Position numbers and translations under genes: made by a program. Shown here in pieces: positions 55,157 to 63,801 of a stretch of 64,000 bases of DNA. Under the pieces are notes generated by a model that saw only the letters and a list, made by a program, of their open reading frames with translations, did not search any database and was not told where the DNA came from. The first letter of the stretch is position 1. Every line of letters begins with the position of its first letter. Source of the stretch: Burkholderia sp. 9120 (GTDB lineage Bacteria; Pseudomonadota; Gammaproteobacteria; Burkholderiales; Burkholderiaceae); assembly GCF_000745015.1 (NCBI RefSeq), contig NZ_JQNA01000002.1:4898001-4962000 (forward strand), read 5' to 3'.

Positions 55157-56286
55157 TTTGTGTCCCCTTGCGCGCCGGGACTGCCGCTTACGTCAGCACT
55201 TCCTTCCGTCCACTGTTGCGTAGCAACCCGGACCTGCTCGCCATCGGTCAACTGATGGGCGCCGAGAGCCACGACCTTCTGGCCAGCAGAAAGACCCGAA
55301 GCCACCGTGGCGGTCTCGGAACCGGCAGAGCGAACCTGGACGGGGCGATATGTCAAATGCCCATCGCTTCCGATCAACCATACGCCCGGGCCTTTTCCGC
55401 GGTCCAGAATTGCGCCTAACGGGACAACCATTTCGTTCGCGTTGTCAGCTCGCTGCAAGCTAACGGTTACTGTCGCGCCGAAGGGCGCGTCCGCGGCAGC
55501 TCCGCTGAGGACATAGCGAGCGGCATAAGTTCGCGTGAGCGGGTCGGCCGCGTGAGACAACTCTCGCAGCTTCGCGGGGAAGCCCCCCGTGCCGTCGCCG
55601 CCGTACAGCGACGCCGTCGCGCCAGAACCGAGCTCCGGACGGACCATTTCAGGCAACGTAACAAGCGCCTCGCGCGGACCGTCCTGAGCCAGTACGAGCA
55701 CCGTCTGGCCTGCGTTGACGACCTGCCCTGCATCCGCGTTCCGGCTAAGCACGACGCCGTCGACGTCAGCCCTGAGGATCGCGTACTCGTCTGCATTACG
55801 AGCAAGCCCGGACTGCGCCTGCGCCGCCGCGAGTTGCGCCTTTGCGCTGCGTGCCGCTTCAACTGCCAGATCGTAGTCCTGCGCAGAGACCGCACCCTGC
55901 TGCACCAGACCTTGCAGTCGCGCGAGATCGGCGTCGGCCTTGGCTGAGCGTGCATGCGCCGCGTCGACTGCGCCCTGCTGGGCGGTAACTCCCAGTACGA
56001 GATCGTTCGGGTCGAGCCGCATCAATGGATCGCCTCGATGCACGTGCTGACCGACGTCGACATAACGACGGATGATCTTGCCACCGACCCGAAATCCAAG
56101 GTCGCTCTCCACCCTGGCGGCAATGACACCGGTAAAGCTACGATCGGAAGTTCCCGCAGGCCTCACCGTAAAAGACTCTACGAGCGGCGGCCCGGTACGC
56201 GGATCGGCGGGGTGCGACTGGCTGCAGCCTGCAAGTACCCCGACAACGCCAAGTGTCGCAGCCCGGCGCAAAACGTACATGTGCAT
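55153..56286 (-). CDS. RND efflux periplasmic adaptor (membrane fusion lipoprotein)
   Basis: 377 residues from the ATG at 56286 behind TGGAGCG. A lipobox is visible as VVGVLAGC followed by SQ, so it is likely anchored to the inner membrane. Then come barrel-sandwich (lipoyl-like) segments RVGGKIIRRYVDVGQHVHRGDPLMRLD and the coiled-coil hairpin (AHARSAKADADLARLQGLVQQGAVSAQDYDLAVEAARSAKAQLAAAQAQ), ILRADVDGVVLSRNADAGQVV and a beta-barrel with VPLGAILDRGKGPGVWLI. It links the pump to the outer-membrane channel. It is the first gene of the two-gene minus-strand unit. Confidence 0.88.
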   Translation of the reverse strand: MHMYVLRRAATLGVVGVLAGCSQSHPADPRTGPPLVESFTVRPAGTSDRSFTGVIAARVESDLGFRVGGKIIRRYVDVGQHVHRGDPLMRLDPNDLVLGVTAQQGAVDAAHARSAKADADLARLQGLVQQGAVSAQDYDLAVEAARSAKAQLAAAQAQSGLARNADEYAILRADVDGVVLSRNADAGQVVNAGQTVLVLAQDGPREALVTLPEMVRPELGSGATASLYGGDGTGGFPAKLRELSHAADPLTRTYAARYVLSGAAADAPFGATVTVSLQRADNANEMVVPLGAILDRGKGPGVWLIGSDGHLTYRPVQVRSAGSETATVASGLSAGQKVVALGAHQLTDGEQVRVATQQWTEGSADVSGSPGAQGDTK

Positions 56287-56332
56287 GATGGCGCTCCATC
56301 CAAGAATGAGATAAAGCGACATTTTGTTGTCG

Positions 56333-56358
56333 AGTTACGCATGTGTCAACTCGTAACT
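56333..56358. promoter_or_regulatory. Operator copy 1 for the efflux TetR repressor
   Basis: AGTTAC-N14-GTAACT, with an outer T on the right, in the 79-base gap between the repressor stop and the adaptor start. It is the same inverted repeat, with the same spacing, as the site at 57038-57063 and should lie over the promoter of the adaptor and pump genes. Confidence 0.75.
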
Positions 56359-56365
56359 TGAAAAC

Positions 56366-57001
56366 TTAAGGGGCAAGACTGCGTAAAATGAGACTCGCCA
56401 CGGCAGCCAGCGCGGTCTCCAGCTGCTCACGCGAGCGATACTGCAAGGCGACCGGGTGCGAAAACAGTCGAAGCCCCTCGGCAATACCTGCCGCGACCTC
56501 ATCGAGCGGCGTCTTTCGCTCGAACTCTCCGGACTCTCGCCCCGCTTGCACCAACTCCCGCGCCATGGTTTGAAGCGCGACTTCGTGAGCGGTCGCGGCA
56601 CTCCAGGATTCTTCCATTGCGGAGATCACCAATTCGTGCAATCGCGTGCCGTCGAAAAAAATCGCAAGACTTCGCTCCAACGCAAGCTGCATGAACCGGC
56701 GCAGCCGGTGGGTCGCGGCGCCTGGCCCGTCGACGACCTGCCGCAACTCGGCGTCCATCTGACCGAGCACCGTCGCAGACACCGCTTCCCCAATGGCCTG
56801 CTTCGACCTGAAAAACCGATAGAGGTACGTGCTGGATACGCCGATAGCCTTGCCGAGATCCGCCACGGAGGTTTTGCGGTAACCGTACAGACGAAAATGC
56901 TCGTCCGCCGCCGCAATGATCTGGTGGCGCCGTTCATGGTCCGCGCTGCCGCGCTGCCCCGAGGTCGGCGACTCGGGCGGCCGGTTGGGTGATTTGTTCA
57001 T
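56366..57001 (-). CDS. TetR-family repressor of the RND efflux system
   Basis: 211 residues. The N-terminal arm is Pro/Ser-rich, then the helix-turn-helix RRHQIIAAADEHFRLYGYRKTSVADLGKAIGVSSTYLYRFFRSKQAIGEAV. The ligand domain is Ala- and Leu-rich with LEGLRLFSHPVALQYRSREQLETAL. It sits between the adaptor gene (same strand) and the outer-membrane factor gene (divergent). Both gaps carry the same inverted repeat AGTTAC-N14-GTAACT, so the protein most likely represses all parts of the pump and itself until a toxic ligand binds. Confidence 0.87.
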   Translation of the reverse strand: MNKSPNRPPESPTSGQRGSADHERRHQIIAAADEHFRLYGYRKTSVADLGKAIGVSSTYLYRFFRSKQAIGEAVSATVLGQMDAELRQVVDGPGAATHRLRRFMQLALERSLAIFFDGTRLHELVISAMEESWSAATAHEVALQTMARELVQAGRESGEFERKTPLDEVAAGIAEGLRLFSHPVALQYRSREQLETALAAVASLILRSLAP

Positions 57002-57037
57002 GCAACGGATTATGACGTCAATCAGACATTGACAGGA

Positions 57038-57063
57038 AGTTACTATTTGTTGAACATGTAACT
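57038..57063. promoter_or_regulatory. Operator copy 2 for the efflux TetR repressor
   Basis: AGTTAC-N14-GTAACT inside a wider inverted repeat (ACAGGAAGTTAC and GTAACTTTCCTGT), in the 85-base divergent gap between the repressor and outer-membrane factor genes. A repressor bound here would shut both start sites. Confidence 0.8.
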
Positions 57064-57086
57064 TTCCTGTTCGGTGTTAACTTGCC

Positions 57087-58577
57087 ATGCGTGCCACAAT
57101 CAAAATGAGTGCCAGTTCAGCCAGTGCGCTGTTCGCCGCGGCCGTCCTGCTGGCAGGATGTGCGGTGGGCCCCGACTATCACAACCCGTCGGTGTCCTTG
57201 CCAGCGACCTTCGCTCACGCCCCCGAAGTCGCAAGCCGTGCCACGGCCCAGCCCGGCCCTTCGCTCTCCACCTGGTGGCAGGGCTTCGCCGATCCCGAAA
57301 TGAACCGCGTCATCGATATCGCGCTCGCCCAGAACCTCGATCTCGCCCAGGCCATGGCCCGCGTCAGCGAAGTCCGCGCCGGCCTCGAGAGCGCACGCTC
57401 CGCGCTACTGCCCTCCGCCGAGTTCGACGCCCAGGCCGCTCGCGCCCATCTCTCGCTCGAAGACCCCAACGTCGCCGCCCAGGCCGCCTCGCTGCCCGGG
57501 TACAACCGCAACTCCTACGACTACAGCGTCACCGCCGGCGCCACCTGGGAGATCGATCTCGCCGGCGGCCTGCGACGCAGCGCAGAAGCCGCACGCGCCG
57601 ACTACGAGGGAAGCCAGGCGGCCATGGTCGCCGCCCGCCTCGAAGTCATCTCCTCCGCCGCCGATACCTACGTGCTCACGCGCACGCTGCAGGCGCGGCT
57701 GCAACTCGCCCAGCAGGAAACCGCCACCCAGCAGGACCGGGTCCGCCTGGTCGGGCTGCTCGCCGCGCGTGGTCTCGCGCCCGACTTCCAGCTACAACAG
57801 GCAAAAGGCGCACTCGCCGCCGTGTCGGCCTCCGTGCCCGCGCTGCAGGCCGGCCTCGTCTCCGCCCGCAATGCACTCGACGTCCTGATGGGCCGCAATC
57901 CCGGTACGCCCGACCCCGCGCTTGATTCGGCCGCACCGATTCCCGGCGCGCCCGCAATCAATACCGCCACCGGGCCGGCCGAACTGCTGCGCCGCCGCCC
58001 CGACATCGTCGTCGCGGAGCGTCGCCTCGCCGCATCCAACGCCCGTATTGGCGAAGCCCTGTCCGATTACTACCCGAAGTTCTCGCTGTCCGCTCTAGCC
58101 GGCTCGACCACTACCGTCGGCGGCCACCTGTTCGAGTCGCCCGCCAACGAGGCGCTCGGCGTGTTCGGCCTGCGCTGGCGCCTCTTTGACTTCGGTCGCG
58201 TGGACGCCGAGGTCAAGGCCGCGCGTGGGCGCAACGCGGAAGCGCTCGCCGCTTACCGCCAGAGCGTGCTGCAGGCCAGCGCCGACGTCGAGAACGCATT
58301 CTCCGCGCTCGCGAAGTACGACCAGCAGCAGCAGATCCTGAAAGACGGCGAGAACTCGCTCGCACAGGCACGTGCATCGACCTCGGCTGGCTACCGGAAC
58401 GGCAGGAACAGCCAGCTCGACCTCGTGGAAGCCGATGCGCAGCTTCAGCGCATTCAGGAAGCGCGCATCCTCGCCCAGTCCGCAACCGCCCGCTCGGCGA
58501 TCGCCTCGTTCAAGGCCCTCGGCGGCGGCTGGGATGCCGACCCCGCCACAGCACCGCAAACCGTCGTGAGCAACTAA
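57087..58577 (+). CDS. RND efflux outer-membrane channel lipoprotein
   Basis: 496 residues of the OprM/NodT family. A lipobox LLAGC lies near residues 21-25, followed by AVGPDYHNPSV, the standard mature start. Two TolC-like repeats follow (STWWQGFADPEMNRVIDIALAQNLDLAQAMARVSEVRA and ELLRRRPDIVVAERRLAASNARIGEALSDYYPKFSLSA), and the second ends FGLRWRLFDFGRVDAEVKAARGRNAEAL. It forms the trimeric exit duct for the pump encoded on the other strand. It is divergent from the repressor gene. Confidence 0.92.
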   Translation: MRATIKMSASSASALFAAAVLLAGCAVGPDYHNPSVSLPATFAHAPEVASRATAQPGPSLSTWWQGFADPEMNRVIDIALAQNLDLAQAMARVSEVRAGLESARSALLPSAEFDAQAARAHLSLEDPNVAAQAASLPGYNRNSYDYSVTAGATWEIDLAGGLRRSAEAARADYEGSQAAMVAARLEVISSAADTYVLTRTLQARLQLAQQETATQQDRVRLVGLLAARGLAPDFQLQQAKGALAAVSASVPALQAGLVSARNALDVLMGRNPGTPDPALDSAAPIPGAPAINTATGPAELLRRRPDIVVAERRLAASNARIGEALSDYYPKFSLSALAGSTTTVGGHLFESPANEALGVFGLRWRLFDFGRVDAEVKAARGRNAEALAAYRQSVLQASADVENAFSALAKYDQQQQILKDGENSLAQARASTSAGYRNGRNSQLDLVEADAQLQRIQEARILAQSATARSAIASFKALGGGWDADPATAPQTVVSN

Positions 58578-58800
58578 ATGTGCGGGGCGTCCGCAAAGCT
58601 TCAACGGACGCAAGGAAAGAAAGCGCTCTCGAAAGCCGGCGACGCTTTCGTCGACCGCGGCGATCGAGAAGCAGCACGGCCCCCTCTGTTTCCCGCATAT
58701 CGGCGTGATCAGAGGGACGTGCATTCGATGATCAACCTCGCACCACGTCCGAAGGTCGCCGATTCATGCATACCCACCTTCTTGAACGAACGGGACGATC

Positions 58801-59784
58801 ATGAACGATATGAAGACTGTCGTTTCGACCGAGCGGGTCCCGCCGGCATCTCGCCTGGATTTCTGGACGCGCCACGTGAGAAGTCATTTGACCGAACTGG
58901 AGTGCTCCACTCCTATCGACGGCGACTTCCTCGGTTCGATCGTGGCCTATCCCGCTGCCCCGGCGGGTTTAATCGAAATTGAAACGGCCACCCGATGGAT
59001 TGCGCGGGCAAATCCAACTGCCACGTCAGCCAACAAAGAGCGGGCCTTCGTATGTATCCAGATCAAAGGGGTTGCCATTGTCGAGCAAGACAGCCGTCAA
59101 GGGATTCTGCGTGCTGGGGACATCACCCTGCTCGATGCATCGAAACCCTTCGTCGCGGACTTTTCACTCGAAATGGCCCAACTGGTGCTCCAGGTGCCCC
59201 GGACTCTCATCCGCAAGCAACTGGGCACGCTGGAGCGCTTCGTAGCAACGGTCGTGCCCTTCGAAAGCCCTTTGGGGAAAATGACAGGCGGATTCATTCG
59301 CGCATTAACTCAGAATTTCGAGCAGTTCCCCCCTGAGACCGCTCGACGCCTCAATGAACAGGCGCTCGATATGGTGGCCATGGCGTTCATGTCGGTATTT
59401 GATAGAAATCAGCCGGCAACGTCTTCTGTCAGCCGATCGATGCTTGCTTGTCGCGCACGGGCGTTTATCGAAACCAACCTCCGGGATTCCTCGCTCTCGC
59501 CGACGGACGTTGCTCAACATCTGGGCATTTCGACACGCTACCTAAGCAGCGTCTTTGCCGGCGACGGGCTATCTTTCGAGCGCTTCGTCCGGGAACGGAG
59601 ACTGCACAAATGTGCAGGGGACCTGAAGGACCATGGCCAGGCGATGCGGCCGATCGGCGATATTGCGTACGCGTGGGGCTTTAATAATGTGACGCACTTC
59701 AGCCAATCTTTCAAAACAACCTTTGGAACGACACCCAGAGACTTTAGAAAACAGGCTGCGCCGCAACGTTCAGTCAATTCCTGA
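58801..59784 (+). CDS. AraC-family regulator with AraC_binding_2-like sensor
   Basis: 327 residues. The N-terminal part (RLDFWTRHVRSHLTELECSTPIDGDFLGSIVAYPAAPAGLIEIE, IKGVAIVEQDSRQGILRAGDITLLDASKPF) matches the AraC_binding_2 domain of FeaR/NphR-type regulators, known from aromatic amine and phenol pathways. The C-terminal helix-turn-helix pair is SPTDVAQHLGISTRYLSSVFAGDGLSFERFVRERRL and IGDIAYAWGFNNVTHFSQSFKTTFGTTPRDFRK. It lies 224 bases after the outer-membrane factor gene; the target is unknown. The gap before it holds no gene. Confidence 0.85.
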   Translation: MNDMKTVVSTERVPPASRLDFWTRHVRSHLTELECSTPIDGDFLGSIVAYPAAPAGLIEIETATRWIARANPTATSANKERAFVCIQIKGVAIVEQDSRQGILRAGDITLLDASKPFVADFSLEMAQLVLQVPRTLIRKQLGTLERFVATVVPFESPLGKMTGGFIRALTQNFEQFPPETARRLNEQALDMVAMAFMSVFDRNQPATSSVSRSMLACRARAFIETNLRDSSLSPTDVAQHLGISTRYLSSVFAGDGLSFERFVRERRLHKCAGDLKDHGQAMRPIGDIAYAWGFNNVTHFSQSFKTTFGTTPRDFRKQAAPQRSVNS

Positions 59785-59878
59785 CAACAAGGCCGGGGGC
59801 GAATTCGAATGACCCAACTCGCCCCGGCTTCGAAAACGGATAAGTGCGAAAATCGTGAAGAGCATAATCAACCTGCTT

Positions 59879-60463
59879 TCATTCGGGTCGGCGCTGCCCG
59901 GCGTTGCCTGAGTCTGCAAATGACAACGCTGCCAGACTATTTATCACCCGTTGCGCGTCAGTGCCGACTTCGCGAGAGAGGTCATTCATCGTGCTCTCCC
60001 AGAGTTGCATTGCGACCTCAAGTAAATCCCGACCTTGCGGGGTAAGCTCGACGCGTCGGAAGCGGCGATCGCGCTCCACATGCAATTCAAGCAGCGCGCG
60101 GCGCAGAAGAACGCCGATCTGAGCCGAGACGCGCGTCTGGTCGCAACCCAGGTTCTTAGCTAATTGCCCGACAGACAGGTCAGTCGTGCCCCGCAACTGC
60201 TCCAACACCGAGAACTGCACGGGGGTTAACCGCATCGGCTCGAGAGCGAGGGACAGGCGATGGTGCAGCGTCCGAAAGCCACGCTGGGCAAGCATAAATT
60301 TACTCGATATGTGCCCGGCATTGGCGAACTCCGCATTCTCTTCCGAGGGATCGTGTTCTTGCATGATAGATCTTCGAACTACATCGGTTAAACAGTCGTA
60401 TGGAGCGAGGGGGAGCGACTCTACGTCTATCATCGTCGATGATCCATACGTCGTTGCACTCAT
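59879..60463 (-). CDS. MarR-family regulator
   Basis: 194 residues. Core winged helix FRTLHHRLSLALEPMRLTPVQFSVLEQLRGTTDLSVGQLAKNLGCDQTRVSAQIGVLLRRALLELHVERDRRFRRVELTPQGRDLLE; the wing is the RDRRFRR hairpin. The first 50 residues are an extra N-terminal tail, so an internal start (60433 or 60364) is possible. MarR proteins respond to phenolic or oxidising compounds and often control a neighbouring hydrolase or efflux gene; here the esterase-like gene follows upstream on the same strand. Confidence 0.8.
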   Translation of the reverse strand: MSATTYGSSTMIDVESLPLAPYDCLTDVVRRSIMQEHDPSEENAEFANAGHISSKFMLAQRGFRTLHHRLSLALEPMRLTPVQFSVLEQLRGTTDLSVGQLAKNLGCDQTRVSAQIGVLLRRALLELHVERDRRFRRVELTPQGRDLLEVAMQLWESTMNDLSREVGTDAQRVINSLAALSFADSGNAGQRRPE

Positions 60464-60554
60464 TCGGAGTTGAAATGAAAGTTCGGAGGCCGCGAGTCGG
60501 CAACCATGTCACGCCACGCAGCGTGTAGACAGCGGGTATGAAGACGTAGAAACA

Positions 60555-61388
60555 TCAAAATTGCAGCAGCGTTGCTTTACGCCTCCCGAGTCGGGGTGCA
60601 AGCCACCTCTGGAAAAACTCCGCCACCTCCGCAAGTACGTGGAAGTTCGACGCCACCGTCTCGTGTGAGGCATTCGGGCAATGAAAAATTTCCGTCGGCA
60701 CGCCTGCGGCACTCAATTGGCTGGCGTATCTCTCACTTTCGGCATGAAGAAAATCGCTTTCCGGGGATCCGATAAACGCTGGAGGCAGTCCTTTCAGGCG
60801 CCTTGACTCAATCGGCGCCGCGTACAGATGCATCCCTACCACTGGATCAGGCAGATACGCTCGATACCCACGCGCACACTGGCGAGCGTTCAGATCCGAG
60901 GTCCGAGCGTCCCAATCTCCCGCAACCCGTGTCAAGCTCGGGTCAAGCAAAGGCGCGAGAAGCGCTTGAGCTGATATCTTGAATTCTGCTCGGTCGCGCA
61001 CGACAGCGGCGAGACATGTTGCAAGGTTTCCGCCGGCATCGTGACCCGCCACTCCAATTCTCCCGGGATCTGCGCCCCAGGCTTTTGCGTTCCTAACCGC
61101 CCATTGCATGGCAATAAAAGTGTCCTCAAGGGCTGTTGGAAACGGAAACCGCGGCGCCAGTGAATATCCGACGGATACGACCCAAGCGGGTGTGATGCGC
61201 GAAATTTGCGTGGCCGCTTCTGCTGCGTCGTCCAGACATCCACTCGTAAAGCCGCCTCCGTGAAAGTAAAGCACGACAGGTAGCCCTTTCCCATCGTCGG
61301 GCCTGTAGCTCCGCATCGCGATGACCTGCGAGTGCCCCACCAGAGAAAGTTCTTCTGTCCTGATCGTCGAGTCGTTTCTCACGTACAT
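60555..61388 (-). CDS. HSL-family alpha/beta hydrolase with Asp in place of the nucleophilic Ser
   Basis: 277 residues. The HSL-type oxyanion motif HGGG is at 43-46 in VLYFHGGGFTSGC, LAPRFPFPTALED follows, the acid is in GSPESDFLHAES and the His in PNASHETVA. The elbow that should read G-D-S-A-G reads G-H-D-A-G (His116-Asp117), so the catalytic Ser is Asp, as in dehalogenases and epoxide hydrolases. The family usually has 30-40 more residues at the N-terminus: a TTG-started frame from 61500 (FHADELCSGLKAFIGKVPDVK) could supply them through a +1 shift at an A/G-rich stretch near 61410. So the gene may be frameshifted or start internally. Confidence 0.68.
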   Translation of the reverse strand: MYVRNDSTIRTEELSLVGHSQVIAMRSYRPDDGKGLPVVLYFHGGGFTSGCLDDAAEAATQISRITPAWVVSVGYSLAPRFPFPTALEDTFIAMQWAVRNAKAWGADPGRIGVAGHDAGGNLATCLAAVVRDRAEFKISAQALLAPLLDPSLTRVAGDWDARTSDLNARQCARGYRAYLPDPVVGMHLYAAPIESRRLKGLPPAFIGSPESDFLHAESERYASQLSAAGVPTEIFHCPNASHETVASNFHVLAEVAEFFQRWLAPRLGRRKATLLQF

Positions 61389-62066
61389 GTCGGATTGGGC
61401 GCTGGCGCCCTTTTTCGTTTGCCAAGGACGTGATTTTGACGTCTGGCACCTTTCCGATAAATGCTTTTAATCCAGAACACAATTCGTCAGCGTGGAACAA
61501 TAAATGTCCGCACCCGGTTCTCCAGGCTTCGCGACATTGTTCTTGCCGCCCCGCGACGTCACGCTGGACAGAGGCCAGCCTTCCATCAGCCCGGCGAGCG
61601 GCTCAACTTCTCAACAACACATTGGCGTACTCGCGCAAGCCCTCCACTGCGGAAGACGACGCCACCCGACTGACGAAGGCTGCGCTCAAATCGCAGACTG
61701 GTACGTTTGTACAACAGATCACGCTCATCGCTTTCAAGACCTAAGTCGCCCTTCGTCGCAACGCGGTCGAACACCGGCAACAAGATTTGTGGATTTGTTC
61801 TATACTCCACATCACGATCTTCCCATGCGAAGGTATGGGGTTGCAAGATTGAATGAGCGCGGAGCGATTTGTGGACCCGGGTGGCCGGGGCGTATCGCTT
61901 GTAACGCACGAAGGCTTGAGTATGGCGAATCCGCCAAGGCTAATTTAGCGAACCTTCACGCTGACCGCCGTTGAGACATGACATCGATCCAAGCCTCCTT
62001 GACGACTTATTGACGGCCTCTTTCTACCCGACAATTCGCACTTCTATCAACCCGAACGGAAAAAGT
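61389..62066. other. Non-coding or decayed DNA
   Basis: About 680 bases. The part next to 61388 probably encoded the N-terminus of the hydrolase in another frame. The rest shows short frames on both strands without family resemblance. Confidence 0.4.
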
Positions 62067-62360
62067 ATGAACATCTCAACAAAAGCGCTGCTTGCCCTGC
62101 TTTTCGGCGTCGGGCCGTTACTCGCAAATGCGCACGACATCCCGAATACGGAACCCGCGGTGATTTCTCATAGCATTGACACCGGGCGCAAAACCACCGG
62201 AATAACTGAAGCGGGAAATTCTCCAGAAATGGCGGATGATCTAGCTCGGACGACTCGCTCCACAGAGTACCGTGGTGGCGCTGCGGGACGATCCACGGCA
62301 GGCTCCAGAGCAGTGTTCACGCCGACCTCATATTCGCCGCCGGTTTATATCATCCGTTGA
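62067..62360 (+). CDS. Small secreted protein of unknown function
   Basis: 97 residues. A signal peptide is plain: NISTKALLALLFGVGPLLANAHD, with cleavage near ANA. The mature part is Thr/Ser/Arg-rich, without Cys, and ends TPTSYSPPVYIIR. I recognise no domain. A weak GGAAAA site precedes the ATG. Stand-alone; the following frame is on the other strand. Confidence 0.5.
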   Translation: MNISTKALLALLFGVGPLLANAHDIPNTEPAVISHSIDTGRKTTGITEAGNSPEMADDLARTTRSTEYRGGAAGRSTAGSRAVFTPTSYSPPVYIIR

Positions 62361-62700
62361 ACTGCTTCGCTGTTGAATAGATGAAGTATGCGGCGCCGCC
62401 CAAGGAAATCAGCTGACGAGAAGTTCCGAGTAGCTGCCGGTACGTGCACCGCGAATCGAGCACGAAATTTATCTTGCTGGATGTAAAGTTCCTTGGTTTC
62501 GTTCGCGAGTGCCACCGGCGCCGCCAAGGTTTCTTCCAACCTGTCATTCGGGAAGCGCCCAGAGAAACCTATGGCCGTTTCGCCTTCTCCGGCGCAAATG
62601 CAGCGACAAACACAAATGTTTTCACGTTGCGCAAGCCCTCTGTCAGCCCAGCCTCGCCCGAAGTCGGCCGAGCGAGTCGCGTTGACGACAAAACACACTC
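62350..62700 (-). pseudogene. Frameshifted remnant of a small membrane-associated protein
   Basis: Two minus-strand frames look like parts of one protein. The first gives NDRLEETLAAPVALANETKELYIQQDKF; the second gives VLDSRCTYRQLLGTSRQLISL, then GGAAYFIYSTAKQFNG to its stop. They would join by removing one T in AAATTTCG near 62465. No family name could be attached, but the smooth join (amphipathic helix, then membrane helix) suggests a real ancestor. Confidence 0.35.
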
Positions 62701-62712
62701 AAGGAGCCAGAT

Positions 62713-63210
62713 GTGATCAAACAGATCCAGGTTTCACAGGTAACGATCTCGACAACCAGACCGTTCGATGACGTGATCCATGCCTTCGAGTCACAAGTGG
62801 GTTCGCTGGAAGAAACGGACTGGCAACAGGTCGTTTCCGACTCGTCTGATAAGGGCGCCTTTGAGCAACGGATCAACGAAAGTCTCGGGTCGAGTGGCTT
62901 CACACGATTTTTGACCGTCGACCACGGGAAATGGATGGCGCTGCAAGGACACCCATCCAGGTTTGTGATGTATACCATCGGCAATCCGTTCATCGCGATC
63001 ACGATGCTACGGCATGATGTTGAAGCGGGACTCGATGTTCCCGTACGAATTGCAATCTACGAGCATCGCAGCGGTGACACAAGGTTCACCTACAACATTC
63101 CATCCAGCTTATTGAGTGGCATAAACAATCCCTCGTTGCACGAGGCCGCACTAAAGTTGGACTCCAAGCTCATGGCGCTCGCGGAATCAGTCACGGGATC
63201 TATCGCCTGA
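62713..63210 (+). CDS. DUF302-family protein
   Basis: 165 residues, GTG start behind AAGGAG. The DUF302 pattern is visible: PFDDVIHAFESQVG near the N-terminus, a long helix, then RFVMYTIGNPFIAITMLRHDVEAGLDVPVRIAIYEHRSGDTRFTYNIPSSLLS, the latter with the family's L-P-x-R-x-x-I-Y-E core. DUF302 folds are small alpha/beta sandwiches with unclear biochemical role; some are exported, this one has no signal peptide. It stands alone. Confidence 0.78.
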   Translation: MIKQIQVSQVTISTTRPFDDVIHAFESQVGSLEETDWQQVVSDSSDKGAFEQRINESLGSSGFTRFLTVDHGKWMALQGHPSRFVMYTIGNPFIAITMLRHDVEAGLDVPVRIAIYEHRSGDTRFTYNIPSSLLSGINNPSLHEAALKLDSKLMALAESVTGSIA

Positions 63211-63801
63211 TAGTTGCCCGATAGCGGGATCGCCGTCCGTCGATGGAATCTCGCACCGTCTAGCGGGGCATCTGCGTCTGGCCGAATGAGGTCAACGAAT
63301 CCAATCGGTGGGTAGATGTCAATCAGGATCAAGCGCGCTGGCGTGTCCCGCAATGGGTTTCGTTCAAACTCGCATTGAGTTCTGCCTCCGCTGCCCTAGC
63401 CGCATCATTTGCCAAAGTCGCATCGCCGCTTACGAGTGCACAGCCATCGCTGTCATCCAGCAAAATCATCTATCGACGCGATAAATTCACTGAAATCGAC
63501 TTCCGCGTCTGGCTGGGGATTCCATTGCCGGCTTTCTAAACCAACCGATCGCGTTGCAAGCGCACGAACTCAAGTAACCGCTCCTTGTGCCTCCTCGCAA
63601 CAAGTCGGATCGGTCATTGCGAAACTTAATTTCCCCTGAAGCCTTGAGAAAAGCGCATCCGTGGAGATACCCCGGACGTCTCGCTGTCTATGCTGTTTTT
63701 AGACTTTAATCGCGAGCGGCCCTTCTCTTACCCTCGTCCCCAGGCGAGTCCGTCGCGCTGGAATTGGTATCGGCCGAGCAGCGAGTCGACAGGCAATTGT
63801 C
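63211..63801. other. Non-coding stretch
   Basis: About 590 bases with only short, unassignable frames. A minus-strand frame at 63090-63353 overlaps the DUF302 gene and lacks any domain. Confidence 0.4.
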
